Notes under the pieces: generated by a model
Databases searched by the model: none
Told to the model about the DNA's origin: nothing
Seen by the model: the letters and a program-made list of their open reading frames with translations, nothing else
Part shown: positions 1-6,029 of the stretch, piece after piece
Numbering within the stretch: position 1 is the first letter of the stretch
How the letters are laid out: each line of letters begins with the position of its first letter
Assembly (NCBI GenBank): GCA_003448875.1
Contig: DLXG01000134.1
Span: 1-9,254 of the forward strand
Reading direction: 5' to 3'
Length of the DNA stretch: 9,254 nt
Source of the DNA: Anaerolineaceae bacterium
GTDB taxonomy: Bacteria > Chloroflexota > Anaerolineae > Anaerolineales > Anaerolineaceae
Position numbers and translations under genes: made by a program

Positions 1-1602
1 CACGCTGATTTCGGCGGTGAGGTAGAGCGAGTAATGAACATGGTGGATGGCGTGTTGTTACTGGTGGACGCCGCCGAAGGCCCCATGCCTCAAACCCGCT
101 TTGTACTCAAAAAGGCATTGGAAATGGGGCATCAAGCGATTGTGGTCATCAACAAAATGGATCGTCGCGATGCCGAACCGGATCGGGTTTTGAATGATAC
201 TTTTGATTTATTTATTGAACTGGGCGCCAGTGAAAGTCAAGCAAACTTTCCGGTAGTTTATACGAATGCGATTGCGCAACAGGCCGGCCTGACACCGGCA
301 TTATCTCCCGACCTTCAACCTTTATTTGAAGCCATCTTGCAGCATATTCCCTGCCCCGAAGTGGATTTAGACGCGCCGTTTCAGATGCTCGTCACGAACC
401 TAGGGTATGATGAATACCGTGGTGTTACGGCGATTGGCCGAATAAGCGCAGGAAAGGTAACAAACGGCCAACCGATAGCCCGCATCACCTTGCAGGGTGA
501 AATTTTGGCGGAACGGGCCAGATATCTTTTCGTATTTCAAGGTCTTGAAAAAGTCGAAGTGGACGAGGTTCTGGCTGGAGACATTGGGGTGATTGCCGGG
601 CTGGAAGGGGTGGAAATTGGCGAAACTCTGGCAGATCCTGACCAGCCAGTGGCGCTGCCGCCTATTCGGGTTGAAGAGCCAACGGTCAGGATGACTTTTG
701 GGGTGAACACCTCGCCGTTCGCTGGCAAAGAAGGCAAATGGAGCACTTCACGCAAATTGCGCGAACGGCTATTTGCCGAATTGCGTAACAACGTTGCCTT
801 GCGGGTTGAGGAAACTGAAAACGCAGATACGTTTCTGGTTTCCGGGCGAGGGGAATTGCATCTTGCCATTTTGATCGAAACGATGCGTCGGGAAGGCTAC
901 GAATTTCAGGTATCGCGGCCTGAAGCCATTTTGAAAGAGGGTGAGGGCGGCGAGATTCTTGAGCCTTACGAGGAAGTGCATATTGAAACCAGCGCTGATA
1001 CAGTCGGAGCGGTTGTGGAAATGCTGGGGGCTCGCAAAGGGCAGATGCTCAATCTGGTCAATAACCCGGATAACACGGTTACGTTAGTCTATCTTGTGCC
1101 AACCCGCGGGCTTTTGGGATTCCGTTATCAATTCCTGACCGCCACGCGGGGTATGGGCGTGATGCACACTTTGTTTCATGGTTATGCTCCTTTTGCCGGG
1201 CCCATCCCAACCCGCAACAGCAGTTCAATTGTCGCCTGGGAAGCAGGCACAACGACCAATTATGGGCTCAAGAATGCGGAAGAACGCGGTATTTTATTTT
1301 ATGGGCCCGGAGTTGAAGTTTATGAGGGCATGGTTGTGGGCGAAACCTTGCGGTCAAGCGATCTGGTGGTCAATGTGTGTAAAAAGAAACACCTGACCAA
1401 TATGCGTTCCTCAAATAAAGATATTGAGGTGCGCTTGACCACGCCCCGAACAATGAGTCTGGATGAGGCCATTGAATACCTTGCAGAGGATGAGTTGCTG
1501 GAGGTGACGCCAAAAAGTTTTCGTATCCGTAAGAAGATACTGGATACAGAAGAGCGCGGAAAGCAAACGAAGCGGGCAAAAGAATTGTATGAGGTTGGCT
1601 AA
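1..1602 (+). CDS. typA: TypA/BipA ribosome-associated translational GTPase, 5' end outside the window
   Basis: TypA/BipA is an EF-G-like GTPase that binds 70S ribosomes and aids ribosome assembly and stress or cold adaptation. The reading frame is open from base 1. It begins at the His of the G3 motif (DTPGH in the family), followed by [10 protein letters not shown], so roughly the first 80 residues, including the P-loop, lie upstream. The G4 motif NKMD is at 151-162. The G5 loop reads NAIAQ where SAL or SAxxG is usual. The EF-Tu-like domain II, the domain III segment ([19 protein letters not shown]) and the TypA-specific C-terminal domain follow. That last domain carries the signatures [29 protein letters not shown] and [11 protein letters not shown], and then [16 protein letters not shown] near the end. 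The 533 residues seen plus those missing fit the usual length of about 610. The stop TAA overlaps the start of the next gene by 14 bp. The family call is certain. Intactness of the N terminus cannot be judged. Confidence 0.97.
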   Translation, partial: HADFGGEVERVMNMVDGVLLLVDAAEGPMPQTRFVLKKALEMGHQAIVVINKMDRRDAEPDRVLNDTFDLFIELGASESQANFPVVYTNAIAQQAGLTPALSPDLQPLFEAILQHIPCPEVDLDAPFQMLVTNLGYDEYRGVTAIGRISAGKVTNGQPIARITLQGEILAERARYLFVFQGLEKVEVDEVLAGDIGVIAGLEGVEIGETLADPDQPVALPPIRVEEPTVRMTFGVNTSPFAGKEGKWSTSRKLRERLFAELRNNVALRVEETENADTFLVSGRGELHLAILIETMRREGYEFQVSRPEAILKEGEGGEILEPYEEVHIETSADTVGAVVEMLGARKGQMLNLVNNPDNTVTLVYLVPTRGLLGFRYQFLTATRGMGVMHTLFHGYAPFAGPIPTRNSSSIVAWEAGTTTNYGLKNAEERGILFYGPGVEVYEGMVVGETLRSSDLVVNVCKKKHLTNMRSSNKDIEVRLTTPRTMSLDEAIEYLAEDELLEVTPKSFRIRKKILDTEERGKQTKRAKELYEVG

Positions 1603-3100
1603 AACAGGGATTGGCTGGCTGGTAGTATTTTTTATTGGGATGTTTGGGGTTGGTTGTGCCAATCCCACGGTTGTGCCTTTGTATGAATCGCCCACACCAG
1701 AAAGAATAACTCAATCGCCGTTAGTTGAAGCCTTCCCAACTGCTGTTCCTTCAACCCCTACGCTGGAAGTCATTCAACCAGAGCCATTGCAGCCGGCACT
1801 GCCATCGTATTCGATTGATGCTGTCTATGACGCTGCTCAAAAAAAAGTAAACGTTACACAATTAATCACATTTACTCCCCCTTCGACGAAACCGATCCAC
1901 GAAATTACATTGATTGCAGAACCAAATCGGTATACGAATGGTTTTGTGTTGAGTCGATTGGAGAATCAGGCAACCGGCCAGGAGTTGGATTGGGAACTCC
2001 AGGGAAACCGTCTGAAAATTGGGCTGGCTGACCCATTAACCGATCAACAATCTTTAACAATCCTTGCGGAATATACGCTGCAATTGCCGGAAATTCCTCC
2101 GCCTTCCGACACGAGCAAACCTCAAATTTTCGGATATACCCAGCGTCAAACCAATCTGGTAGACTGGTATTTATGGCTGCCACCCTATGAGGATGAAGCG
2201 GGTTGGGTAATTCATCCCCCCTCGTTTTTTGGGGAGTATACCGTTTATCCGATGGCAGATTTTGAGGTTCATTTTGAAGTAATAAATTCGCCACGGCAGG
2301 TTATTGTTGCGGCCACTTCCAGCCCGGTTGAACAGACTCAAAATGAATGGAAATATCGTCTTGATAGTGCCAGAAACTTTGCATTGTCTGTAAGCGCAGA
2401 TTTTCAGGTTGCTGAAACTGAGGTGGAAGGGGTGAAAATCAGTAGTTATTACTTCCCCCTTTATAAACGGCAAGGTGAGGCGGTGTTACAGCACACGGTT
2501 CAAGCCTATCAATTGTACTCGGAGTTGTTTGGGGAATTACCACGCAGTTCCATCAGCGCTGTCCAGGCCGATTTTATGGACGGCATGGAGTTTGATGGTT
2601 TATTTTTCCTGAGCAAGGGTTTTTATGATTTATACGATGGAACAGATCGGGGGTATCTGACACTGATCACCGTCCATGAGACTGCCCATCAATGGTGGTA
2701 TACCGTAGTCGCCAATGATCAAGCGCAACACCCGTGGCTGGATGAAGCCCTTTGTACGTATGCGGAGCGGTTGTACTATGAACGCTTTTTGTCCGAGTCA
2801 GTTGAGTGGTGGTGGTATTACCGCGTTAATTTTTACCAGCCAACGGGGGTGATTGATTTGTCGGTTTACGACTATAAGGGGTATTTGGCCTATCGAGACG
2901 CTGTCTACCTGCGTGGAGCCTTGTTTTTGGAAGAATTAAGAAAAGAACTGGGTGATGAACCGTTTTTCGCAGGGTTGAAGAATTATTATACCGAAAATAT
3001 GGGCAAAATCGCCGTACCCCAGGATTTTTTTGGCGCGTTTGACTTGACAGAGCAAGTTGTTCTGGAAAAATGGGGTTCATATTTTGGGAGGGAGCAGTGA
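1589..3100 (+). CDS. M1-family (gluzincin) metallopeptidase lipoprotein
   Basis: This is probably an exported, lipid-anchored zinc aminopeptidase-like enzyme. Residues 1-23 form a signal peptide: MRLAK, a hydrophobic core, then GVG-C23. That is a loose lipobox, because -3 is Gly rather than Leu. A Pro/Thr/Glu-rich linker to about residue 70 would hold the enzyme off the membrane. A beta-rich N-terminal domain (about 75-275) precedes the catalytic domain. The zinc site is complete: H363-E-T-A-H367, then E386 after 18 residues ([11 protein letters not shown]). Y440 in [12 protein letters not shown] fits the catalytic Tyr of M1 enzymes. The substrate motif GxMEN is changed to GMEF (332-335), so amino-terminus recognition may differ. 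The protein ends at residue 503, soon after the thermolysin-like domain, so the long C-terminal helical domain of PepN-type enzymes is absent. The start is chosen because it gives the signal peptide. It overlaps typA by 14 bp, has no clear Shine-Dalgarno sequence and may be translationally coupled. The family is sure; the substrate is unknown. Confidence 0.9.
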   Translation: MRLAKTGIGWLVVFFIGMFGVGCANPTVVPLYESPTPERITQSPLVEAFPTAVPSTPTLEVIQPEPLQPALPSYSIDAVYDAAQKKVNVTQLITFTPPSTKPIHEITLIAEPNRYTNGFVLSRLENQATGQELDWELQGNRLKIGLADPLTDQQSLTILAEYTLQLPEIPPPSDTSKPQIFGYTQRQTNLVDWYLWLPPYEDEAGWVIHPPSFFGEYTVYPMADFEVHFEVINSPRQVIVAATSSPVEQTQNEWKYRLDSARNFALSVSADFQVAETEVEGVKISSYYFPLYKRQGEAVLQHTVQAYQLYSELFGELPRSSISAVQADFMDGMEFDGLFFLSKGFYDLYDGTDRGYLTLITVHETAHQWWYTVVANDQAQHPWLDEALCTYAERLYYERFLSESVEWWWYYRVNFYQPTGVIDLSVYDYKGYLAYRDAVYLRGALFLEELRKELGDEPFFAGLKNYYTENMGKIAVPQDFFGAFDLTEQVVLEKWGSYFGREQ

Positions 3101-3103
3101 AAA

Positions 3104-3985
3104 TTAGTTCTTCCAGTGTTTGATTGTTAACGCTCCCAATCCAAAGCCAGCACAAACTTCAACCCCCGATGAACTGCCCCATTCCAGGATATTTCTAACC
3201 AGTTTATCTTGAACAGGGCGGGTGCCGATCATCATCTCAAAAGCAATCAGCAACCTCTCGTCAATTTCACCCTGGCAGGCTGCTTTGATCAAGTTAAGGC
3301 TGATGTCAGTGGTGCGGTTGTCAACAGCGCGGAGAAGAACATGCTGGAGCGGTTCAATTGGATGCTTCACGGAAATTGCCCAACGTCTCAGCATGTAAAT
3401 CCAACCTGACAACAAATCGTCACCTGATGGGGTCAGGCCGCGCCCACGTCCTGCAAAGAATTGGATTGCTTCAACGCACTCCGAAGGTGAGGTAAGTGCA
3501 TTTTTGATCAGAATTTGAAGTGCTGATTGGATTTCCGAGTCCAATAAAAGAGAATTGGAGGGTGGCTCAAAAATAGCCAGTACTTCATCCAGTAAAACAA
3601 CAGGCTGATCCAGCATGGAGCGAAGGTTACTCAGGAATGTTTTTAAGAGTGATCGTTGGGGGGGGGTAATAAATGGGCGTTCAACCAGTTGCGATGACCA
3701 GATCGAAGCATGTTGAGCGGTTATCATCCAGGAATTTTCGAAATACATTGATCCATCCCTGATGCGAATCAAATCTCGCGGCTGAACAAAGAGATCTTTT
3801 GGGGATGATGAAAGGTTGATTGTGAGCGGATTTCCGTATTCGTTATTTGAGAGAAAAATTATGGAGCGATCAACCAGCTTGAGAAAAATTCCTTTGGAGG
3901 TGATCCCAACTACCTCGCCAGAAGTATTCCTGGAAAGACTTTCTTTGGCTAAAATGCCGATTTGTTTTGCGCGGTAGCATTTCAT
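3104..3985 (-). CDS. DUF2877 (AllH-like) domain protein
   Basis: This 293-residue protein carries the DUF2877 hallmark GRGRGLTPSGDDLLSG at residues 179-194, and a second glycine-rich segment near the end (GSSSGVEVCAGFGLGAL, about 270-286). The N-terminal half (about 20-90) looks like a small beta barrel. There are no transmembrane segments and no signal peptide. The best-known relative is E. coli YlbF/AllH, described as a subunit of the oxamate carbamoyltransferase that works with AllF (FdrA) and AllG in anaerobic allantoin breakdown. No AllF, AllG or carbamate kinase gene is in this window, so that role is not supported here and I give no symbol. The ATG at 3983-3985 has no convincing Shine-Dalgarno sequence. 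The gene ends 3 bp from the stop of the convergent peptidase gene. Upstream it faces the cyclase unit across a 350-bp control region. A run of nine C on the coding strand (window 3658-3666) encodes the Pro-Pro of ITPPQR. The family call is good; the function is open. Confidence 0.8.
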   Translation of the reverse strand: MKCYRAKQIGILAKESLSRNTSGEVVGITSKGIFLKLVDRSIIFLSNNEYGNPLTINLSSSPKDLFVQPRDLIRIRDGSMYFENSWMITAQHASIWSSQLVERPFITPPQRSLLKTFLSNLRSMLDQPVVLLDEVLAIFEPPSNSLLLDSEIQSALQILIKNALTSPSECVEAIQFFAGRGRGLTPSGDDLLSGWIYMLRRWAISVKHPIEPLQHVLLRAVDNRTTDISLNLIKAACQGEIDERLLIAFEMMIGTRPVQDKLVRNILEWGSSSGVEVCAGFGLGALTIKHWKN

Positions 3986-4004
3986 TTTGCGGTCATTACA
4001 TTGA

Positions 4005-4039
4005 TGTCAGACAATTTTATGAGGAATGTCAGTTGACAT
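4005..4039. promoter_or_regulatory. Pair of TGTC/GACA dyads, probable operator
   Basis: Site 1 is TGTC-A-GACA (4005-4013), a perfect 4+4 dyad with one central base. Site 2 is ATGTCA-GT-TGACAT (4026-4039), with perfect 6-bp arms and a 2-bp centre. Both contain ATGTCAG, at 4004-4010 and 4026-4032, which are 22 bp apart, or about two helical turns. Site 2 contains the TTGACA -35 box of the promoter reading toward the cyclase gene, a position suited to a repressor. A TGTC-N-GACA dyad resembles operators of FCD-type GntR regulators. This is a likeness only, and no regulator gene lies in the window. Confidence 0.55.
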
Positions 4040-4061
4040 GAAAGGGGTTTTATATGATAAT
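4033..4061 (+). promoter_or_regulatory. Sigma70-type promoter for the cyclase unit
   Basis: The -35 box TTGACA (4033-4038) is a perfect match. The spacer is exactly 17 bp, and the -10 box GATAAT (4056-4061) matches five of six bases. Transcription should start near 4068, giving a leader of about 268 nt before the ATG at 4336. The -35 box lies inside the site 2 dyad. This is the best promoter visible in the window. Confidence 0.75.
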
Positions 4062-4134
4062 TTTGATAGTTGTTCCTCTTATTTTCCAGTGAATTTTATC
4101 CTCGAAATACAATTACAGGGTAGTCAGATAATCA

Positions 4135-4223
4135 AATGGAGATGATCAGGTTCTGCCCAAGCAGAATGTGCAGGGAACAATACTGGCAAAAGAATCACCA
4201 AGGGATTTTTGTACCCCTCCATT
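4135..4223 (+). ncRNA. Possible structured leader RNA domain (riboswitch-like, unassigned)
   Basis: Hand folding gives a three-helix arrangement. P1 pairs AATGGAG (4135-4141) with CTCCATT (4217-4223), 7 bp. P2 is the hairpin TTCTGC-CCAA-GCAGAA (4151-4166). P3 pairs 4173-4180 with 4209-4216 (3 bp, one A-A mismatch, 4 bp) and directly abuts P1. The terminator begins 10 nt after P1. I recognise no known riboswitch consensus; TPP, SAM, FMN, T-box and glycine were considered. Short helices like these can occur by chance, so this is tentative. Confidence 0.3.
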
Positions 4224-4231
4224 CAACTTGA
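4136..4231 (+). CDS. Possible 31-codon leader peptide upstream of the cyclase gene
   Basis: A short ORF runs from the ATG at 4136 to the TGA at 4229-4231 inside the predicted mRNA leader. Its stop lies 2 nt before the 5' arm of the terminator hairpin (4234), where a ribosome paused at the end of the ORF could block the stem. The peptide begins MEMIRFCPSR and has two Cys, three Met and one Trp (codon 17, in QYWQK). There is no run of a single codon as in classical amino-acid attenuators, and no clear Shine-Dalgarno sequence precedes it. It competes with the structured-RNA reading, because the P1 5' strand overlaps its start codon. Kept at low confidence because of its position only. Confidence 0.2.
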   Translation: MEMIRFCPSRMCREQYWQKNHQGIFVPLHST

Positions 4232-4233
4232 CC

Positions 4234-4267
4234 AATCTCTCTGAGTAACCAGATCAGGGAGATTTTT
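4234..4267 (+). terminator. Intrinsic terminator or attenuator in the cyclase leader
   Basis: AATCTCTCTGA (4234-4244) pairs with TCAGGGAGATT (4254-4264) over 11 bp with a single G-U pair. The loop is 9 nt, and five T (4263-4267) are followed by ATT. It lies about 165 nt downstream of the predicted transcription start and 68 nt before the cyclase ATG, with no intact upstream gene on the same strand in between. It should therefore cut the leader short unless relieved. A second 7-bp hairpin reuses the 3' arm: TCAGGGA (4254-4260) with TCCCTGA (4270-4276). Confidence 0.65.
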
Positions 4268-4320
4268 ATTCCCTGAGAGGTCCTGGCTGGCTCAATTCAA
4301 AATTTCAAAACCACCCAAGA

Positions 4321-4327
4321 AAAGGAG
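4321..4327 (+). promoter_or_regulatory. Ribosome binding site of the cyclase gene
   Basis: AAAGGAG lies 8 nt before the ATG at 4336 and fixes that start. It is one of only three strong Shine-Dalgarno sequences in the window, so this unit appears built for good expression once transcribed. Confidence 0.8.
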
Positions 4328-4335
4328 AAAAGATT

Positions 4336-5217
4336 ATGAAATTAATTGACTTAACTATTCCGCTGGGCATTAGCACACCACCCTGGCCAACATACGAGCC
4401 TTTGCAGGTCAAGTATTTCAAGCGGCTCGCCCCAAACGGCGCTAATGGTCAGGTTTTGACGCATTCCAATCACCTCGGAACTCATCTGGATGGGGAAATT
4501 CACTTCCACACTCCCGGCAAAGATATGGCGTCACTGGATATGGACTTTCTGGTGCATGAGGCTGCCATTGTTGACCTTTCGGATGTGTGCGGCGATTATG
4601 ATGTGTACTCCAGCAAAATGGTCGAAGAGCGGGTCGAGGTAAAAGAAGGGGATATCCTGATCATCCACACTGGCTATCATCATTTTGGGTGGGATCAACC
4701 CCATGCAAACGAAGTTCGTTACATGGTCATGCACCCCGGCCCTGACCGAGAATTTGCTGATTGGGCAAAGGCCAAAAAACTGCGCTGGATCGGTGTGGAT
4801 TGCGGCAGCGCTGATCACCCCATGAATACCATCATTCGTGATTGGATGCCGCGTCAGGCCCGTCAGGCTGAGAAAGTTTTCCGCAAGAAGTACGGCATGG
4901 GACTGGCTGAATTCTTCGATGACAGCAAGTACCAGTTGATGCACCTTGAGATGTTCCCGTACGGTATCATCCATGCCGAGTGCCTCGGTGGAGATATTGA
5001 CCTGCTGCTTAATCGGCGTGTAACGGTAGGCTTTTTCCCGTGGCGGTTTGTAGATGGAGAAGCCAGCATCGGGCGTTGTGTGGCCATGGTCAATGATGAT
5101 GAATATGAAGAATTGATGAAAAAGAAAGCACAACTTCCCAAGACGAAATTCGGTGATGCTTACAACCCCGCCCATATTGAGAGCATCAACGCGATTTCTA
5201 AATCCAATTTATCTTGA
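4336..5217 (+). CDS. Cyclase-family (PF04199) metal-dependent hydrolase
   Basis: Members of this family (kynurenine formamidase KynB, isatin hydrolase) use a metal ion, usually Zn or Mn, to hydrolyse amides, cyclic amides or related bonds, often in breakdown of aromatic compounds. The protein starts MKLIDLTIPL, typical for the family. It shows the core motif H46-L-G-T-H50-L-D52-G-E-I-H56-F: H46, H50 and D52 as metal ligands, H56 as catalytic base. The usual Pro after D-G/A is Glu54. Later conserved pieces are EGDILIIHTGYH (104-115), GVDCGSADHP (153-162) and HAECLGGD (213-220), the last carrying the Glu expected near the active site. At 293 residues it is longer than KynB (about 210). The extra length includes a helical insertion around 165-200. 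There is no signal peptide, so it is cytoplasmic. A strong ribosome binding site precedes it, and the partner gene starts 32 bp after its stop. It is transcribed from a dyad-covered promoter through a leader terminator. The family is firm; the substrate is unknown. Confidence 0.9.
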   Translation: MKLIDLTIPLGISTPPWPTYEPLQVKYFKRLAPNGANGQVLTHSNHLGTHLDGEIHFHTPGKDMASLDMDFLVHEAAIVDLSDVCGDYDVYSSKMVEERVEVKEGDILIIHTGYHHFGWDQPHANEVRYMVMHPGPDREFADWAKAKKLRWIGVDCGSADHPMNTIIRDWMPRQARQAEKVFRKKYGMGLAEFFDDSKYQLMHLEMFPYGIIHAECLGGDIDLLLNRRVTVGFFPWRFVDGEASIGRCVAMVNDDEYEELMKKKAQLPKTKFGDAYNPAHIESINAISKSNLS

Positions 5218-5238
5218 TTCCAATTCAATTCTAAATCT

Positions 5239-5244
5239 GGAGGA
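5239..5244 (+). promoter_or_regulatory. Ribosome binding site of the cyclase partner gene
   Basis: GGAGGA lies 5 nt before the ATG at 5250 and supports that start, within a 32-bp gap after the cyclase stop. Confidence 0.75.
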
Positions 5245-5249
5245 TTACG

Positions 5250-5975
5250 ATGAGATTACCAACCCCCGAAAAAGTCAGTGAACCCAAGATCACCTTTGAT
5301 GTCGAGGAGATCGAACCTATTTTGCAAGCCCCCCCGATGGATCTGAAACCATGGCCGGGCGCGATGGTGACGTTGAAAGACGGGCGGGTTATGTATATCC
5401 GCGAAGCTAAACTGGAAGAAGCGCCAATGATGTTGGAATACATGAAAAAGGTTATGGAAGTAGATCATGACTTCTATGACATTGTTGGCGCGCGGGTGTA
5501 TGCTGAAATTCTCGGCTGGTACCGCAAACGCCTGAAAGATCCCTACACGCTGGTTGGTTTAATTGACGGCTTGTGGGCGGGCTTTGCCAATGGTCGCCTT
5601 TTGAACGAGGATATTAACATCAGTCTGCACACGATGGCGTTGGTTCGCGGCGGCCGGATTGGTGCTGTGATGTACTACGCCAAAGCCTACTACGGCTTTG
5701 AAATTTTGGGGAATAAAGAATGGTGGGCTACCTACGAGAGCTACAACGGCTGGATGCGATGGGGGATTGGTATGGCTCAACCGAGTTATCCGTGGCCGGA
5801 GTATCAGCATGAATTGGGCGGAGCGCGGGTCTATTATGTGACAAAGAAATATTGGGACAAAGTGGTGAAAGACTACGTCCGCCAGATGACCGGTACTGAT
5901 CTGGTCTTTGATGTTCCCGATGAAGTCATCAAAGCCAACGAGGTGATGCGCGTACCGGACGAAGTGCTGGTTTAG
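5250..5975 (+). CDS. Conserved-looking protein paired with the cyclase, weakly GNAT-like
   Basis: I do not recognise this 241-residue protein as a named family. Residues 1-38 are acidic and Pro-rich and probably extended. From about 40 the order of elements recalls a GNAT acyltransferase: a strand and Arg-Glu-Ala turn (RVMYIREAKLEEA, 47-58), a long helix, a strand-turn-strand (YTLVGLIDGLWAGFANGRL, 99-117), and a strand leading into RGGRIGAVM (133-141). That last piece loosely resembles the acetyl-CoA loop R/QxxGxG/A. The stretch 142-187 is very rich in Tyr and Trp (YYAKAYYGFEIL, EWWATYES, PSYPWPEYQHE), which suggests an aromatic pocket. The C-terminal 30 residues are polar and acidic. There are no membrane segments and no signal peptide. 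It follows the cyclase gene by 32 bp with its own strong ribosome binding site, and the unit ends at the hairpin at 5993, so the two probably act in one pathway. A non-enzymatic, substrate-binding role is also possible. Confidence 0.75.
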   Translation: MRLPTPEKVSEPKITFDVEEIEPILQAPPMDLKPWPGAMVTLKDGRVMYIREAKLEEAPMMLEYMKKVMEVDHDFYDIVGARVYAEILGWYRKRLKDPYTLVGLIDGLWAGFANGRLLNEDINISLHTMALVRGGRIGAVMYYAKAYYGFEILGNKEWWATYESYNGWMRWGIGMAQPSYPWPEYQHELGGARVYYVTKKYWDKVVKDYVRQMTGTDLVFDVPDEVIKANEVMRVPDEVLV

Positions 5976-5992
5976 TCATTTCGTTAAAGCAG

Positions 5993-6019
5993 AGCAGAGC
6001 CAGAACAACTGGCTCTGCT
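5993..6019 (+). terminator. Perfect 11-bp hairpin after the cyclase unit
   Basis: AGCAGAGCCAG (5993-6003) and CTGGCTCTGCT (6009-6019) pair perfectly around the loop AACAA. The following bases, TGATTTAATT, are U-rich but broken, so termination may be partial. It lies 17 bp after the stop at 5975 and 10 bp before the next ATG. It could end the cyclase unit or act as a processing or stabilising element within a longer transcript. Confidence 0.6.
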
Positions 6020-6029
6020 TGATTTAATT

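Noticed and set aside
1370..1714. Minus-strand open frames across the typA end and peptidase start.
   Set aside because: Both overlap strongly supported plus-strand genes, and their translations look random (His/Ser/Pro-rich, low similarity to any fold).
3101..3103. Terminator between the convergent peptidase and DUF2877 genes.
   Set aside because: Only 3 bp separate the stops, and I found no convincing hairpin with a T tract on either strand nearby.
4254..4276. TCAGGGA/TCCCTGA hairpin as a classical antiterminator for the leader terminator.
   Set aside because: Its 3' arm is transcribed after the T tract at 4263-4267, too late to prevent termination in the usual way. It may be chance or affect later steps such as stability.
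4531..5175. A 214-codon open frame on the minus strand opposite the cyclase gene.
   Set aside because: It lies wholly antisense to a gene with firm family motifs, its translation has no recognisable domain, and it has no promoter or ribosome binding site. It is a shadow of codon bias.
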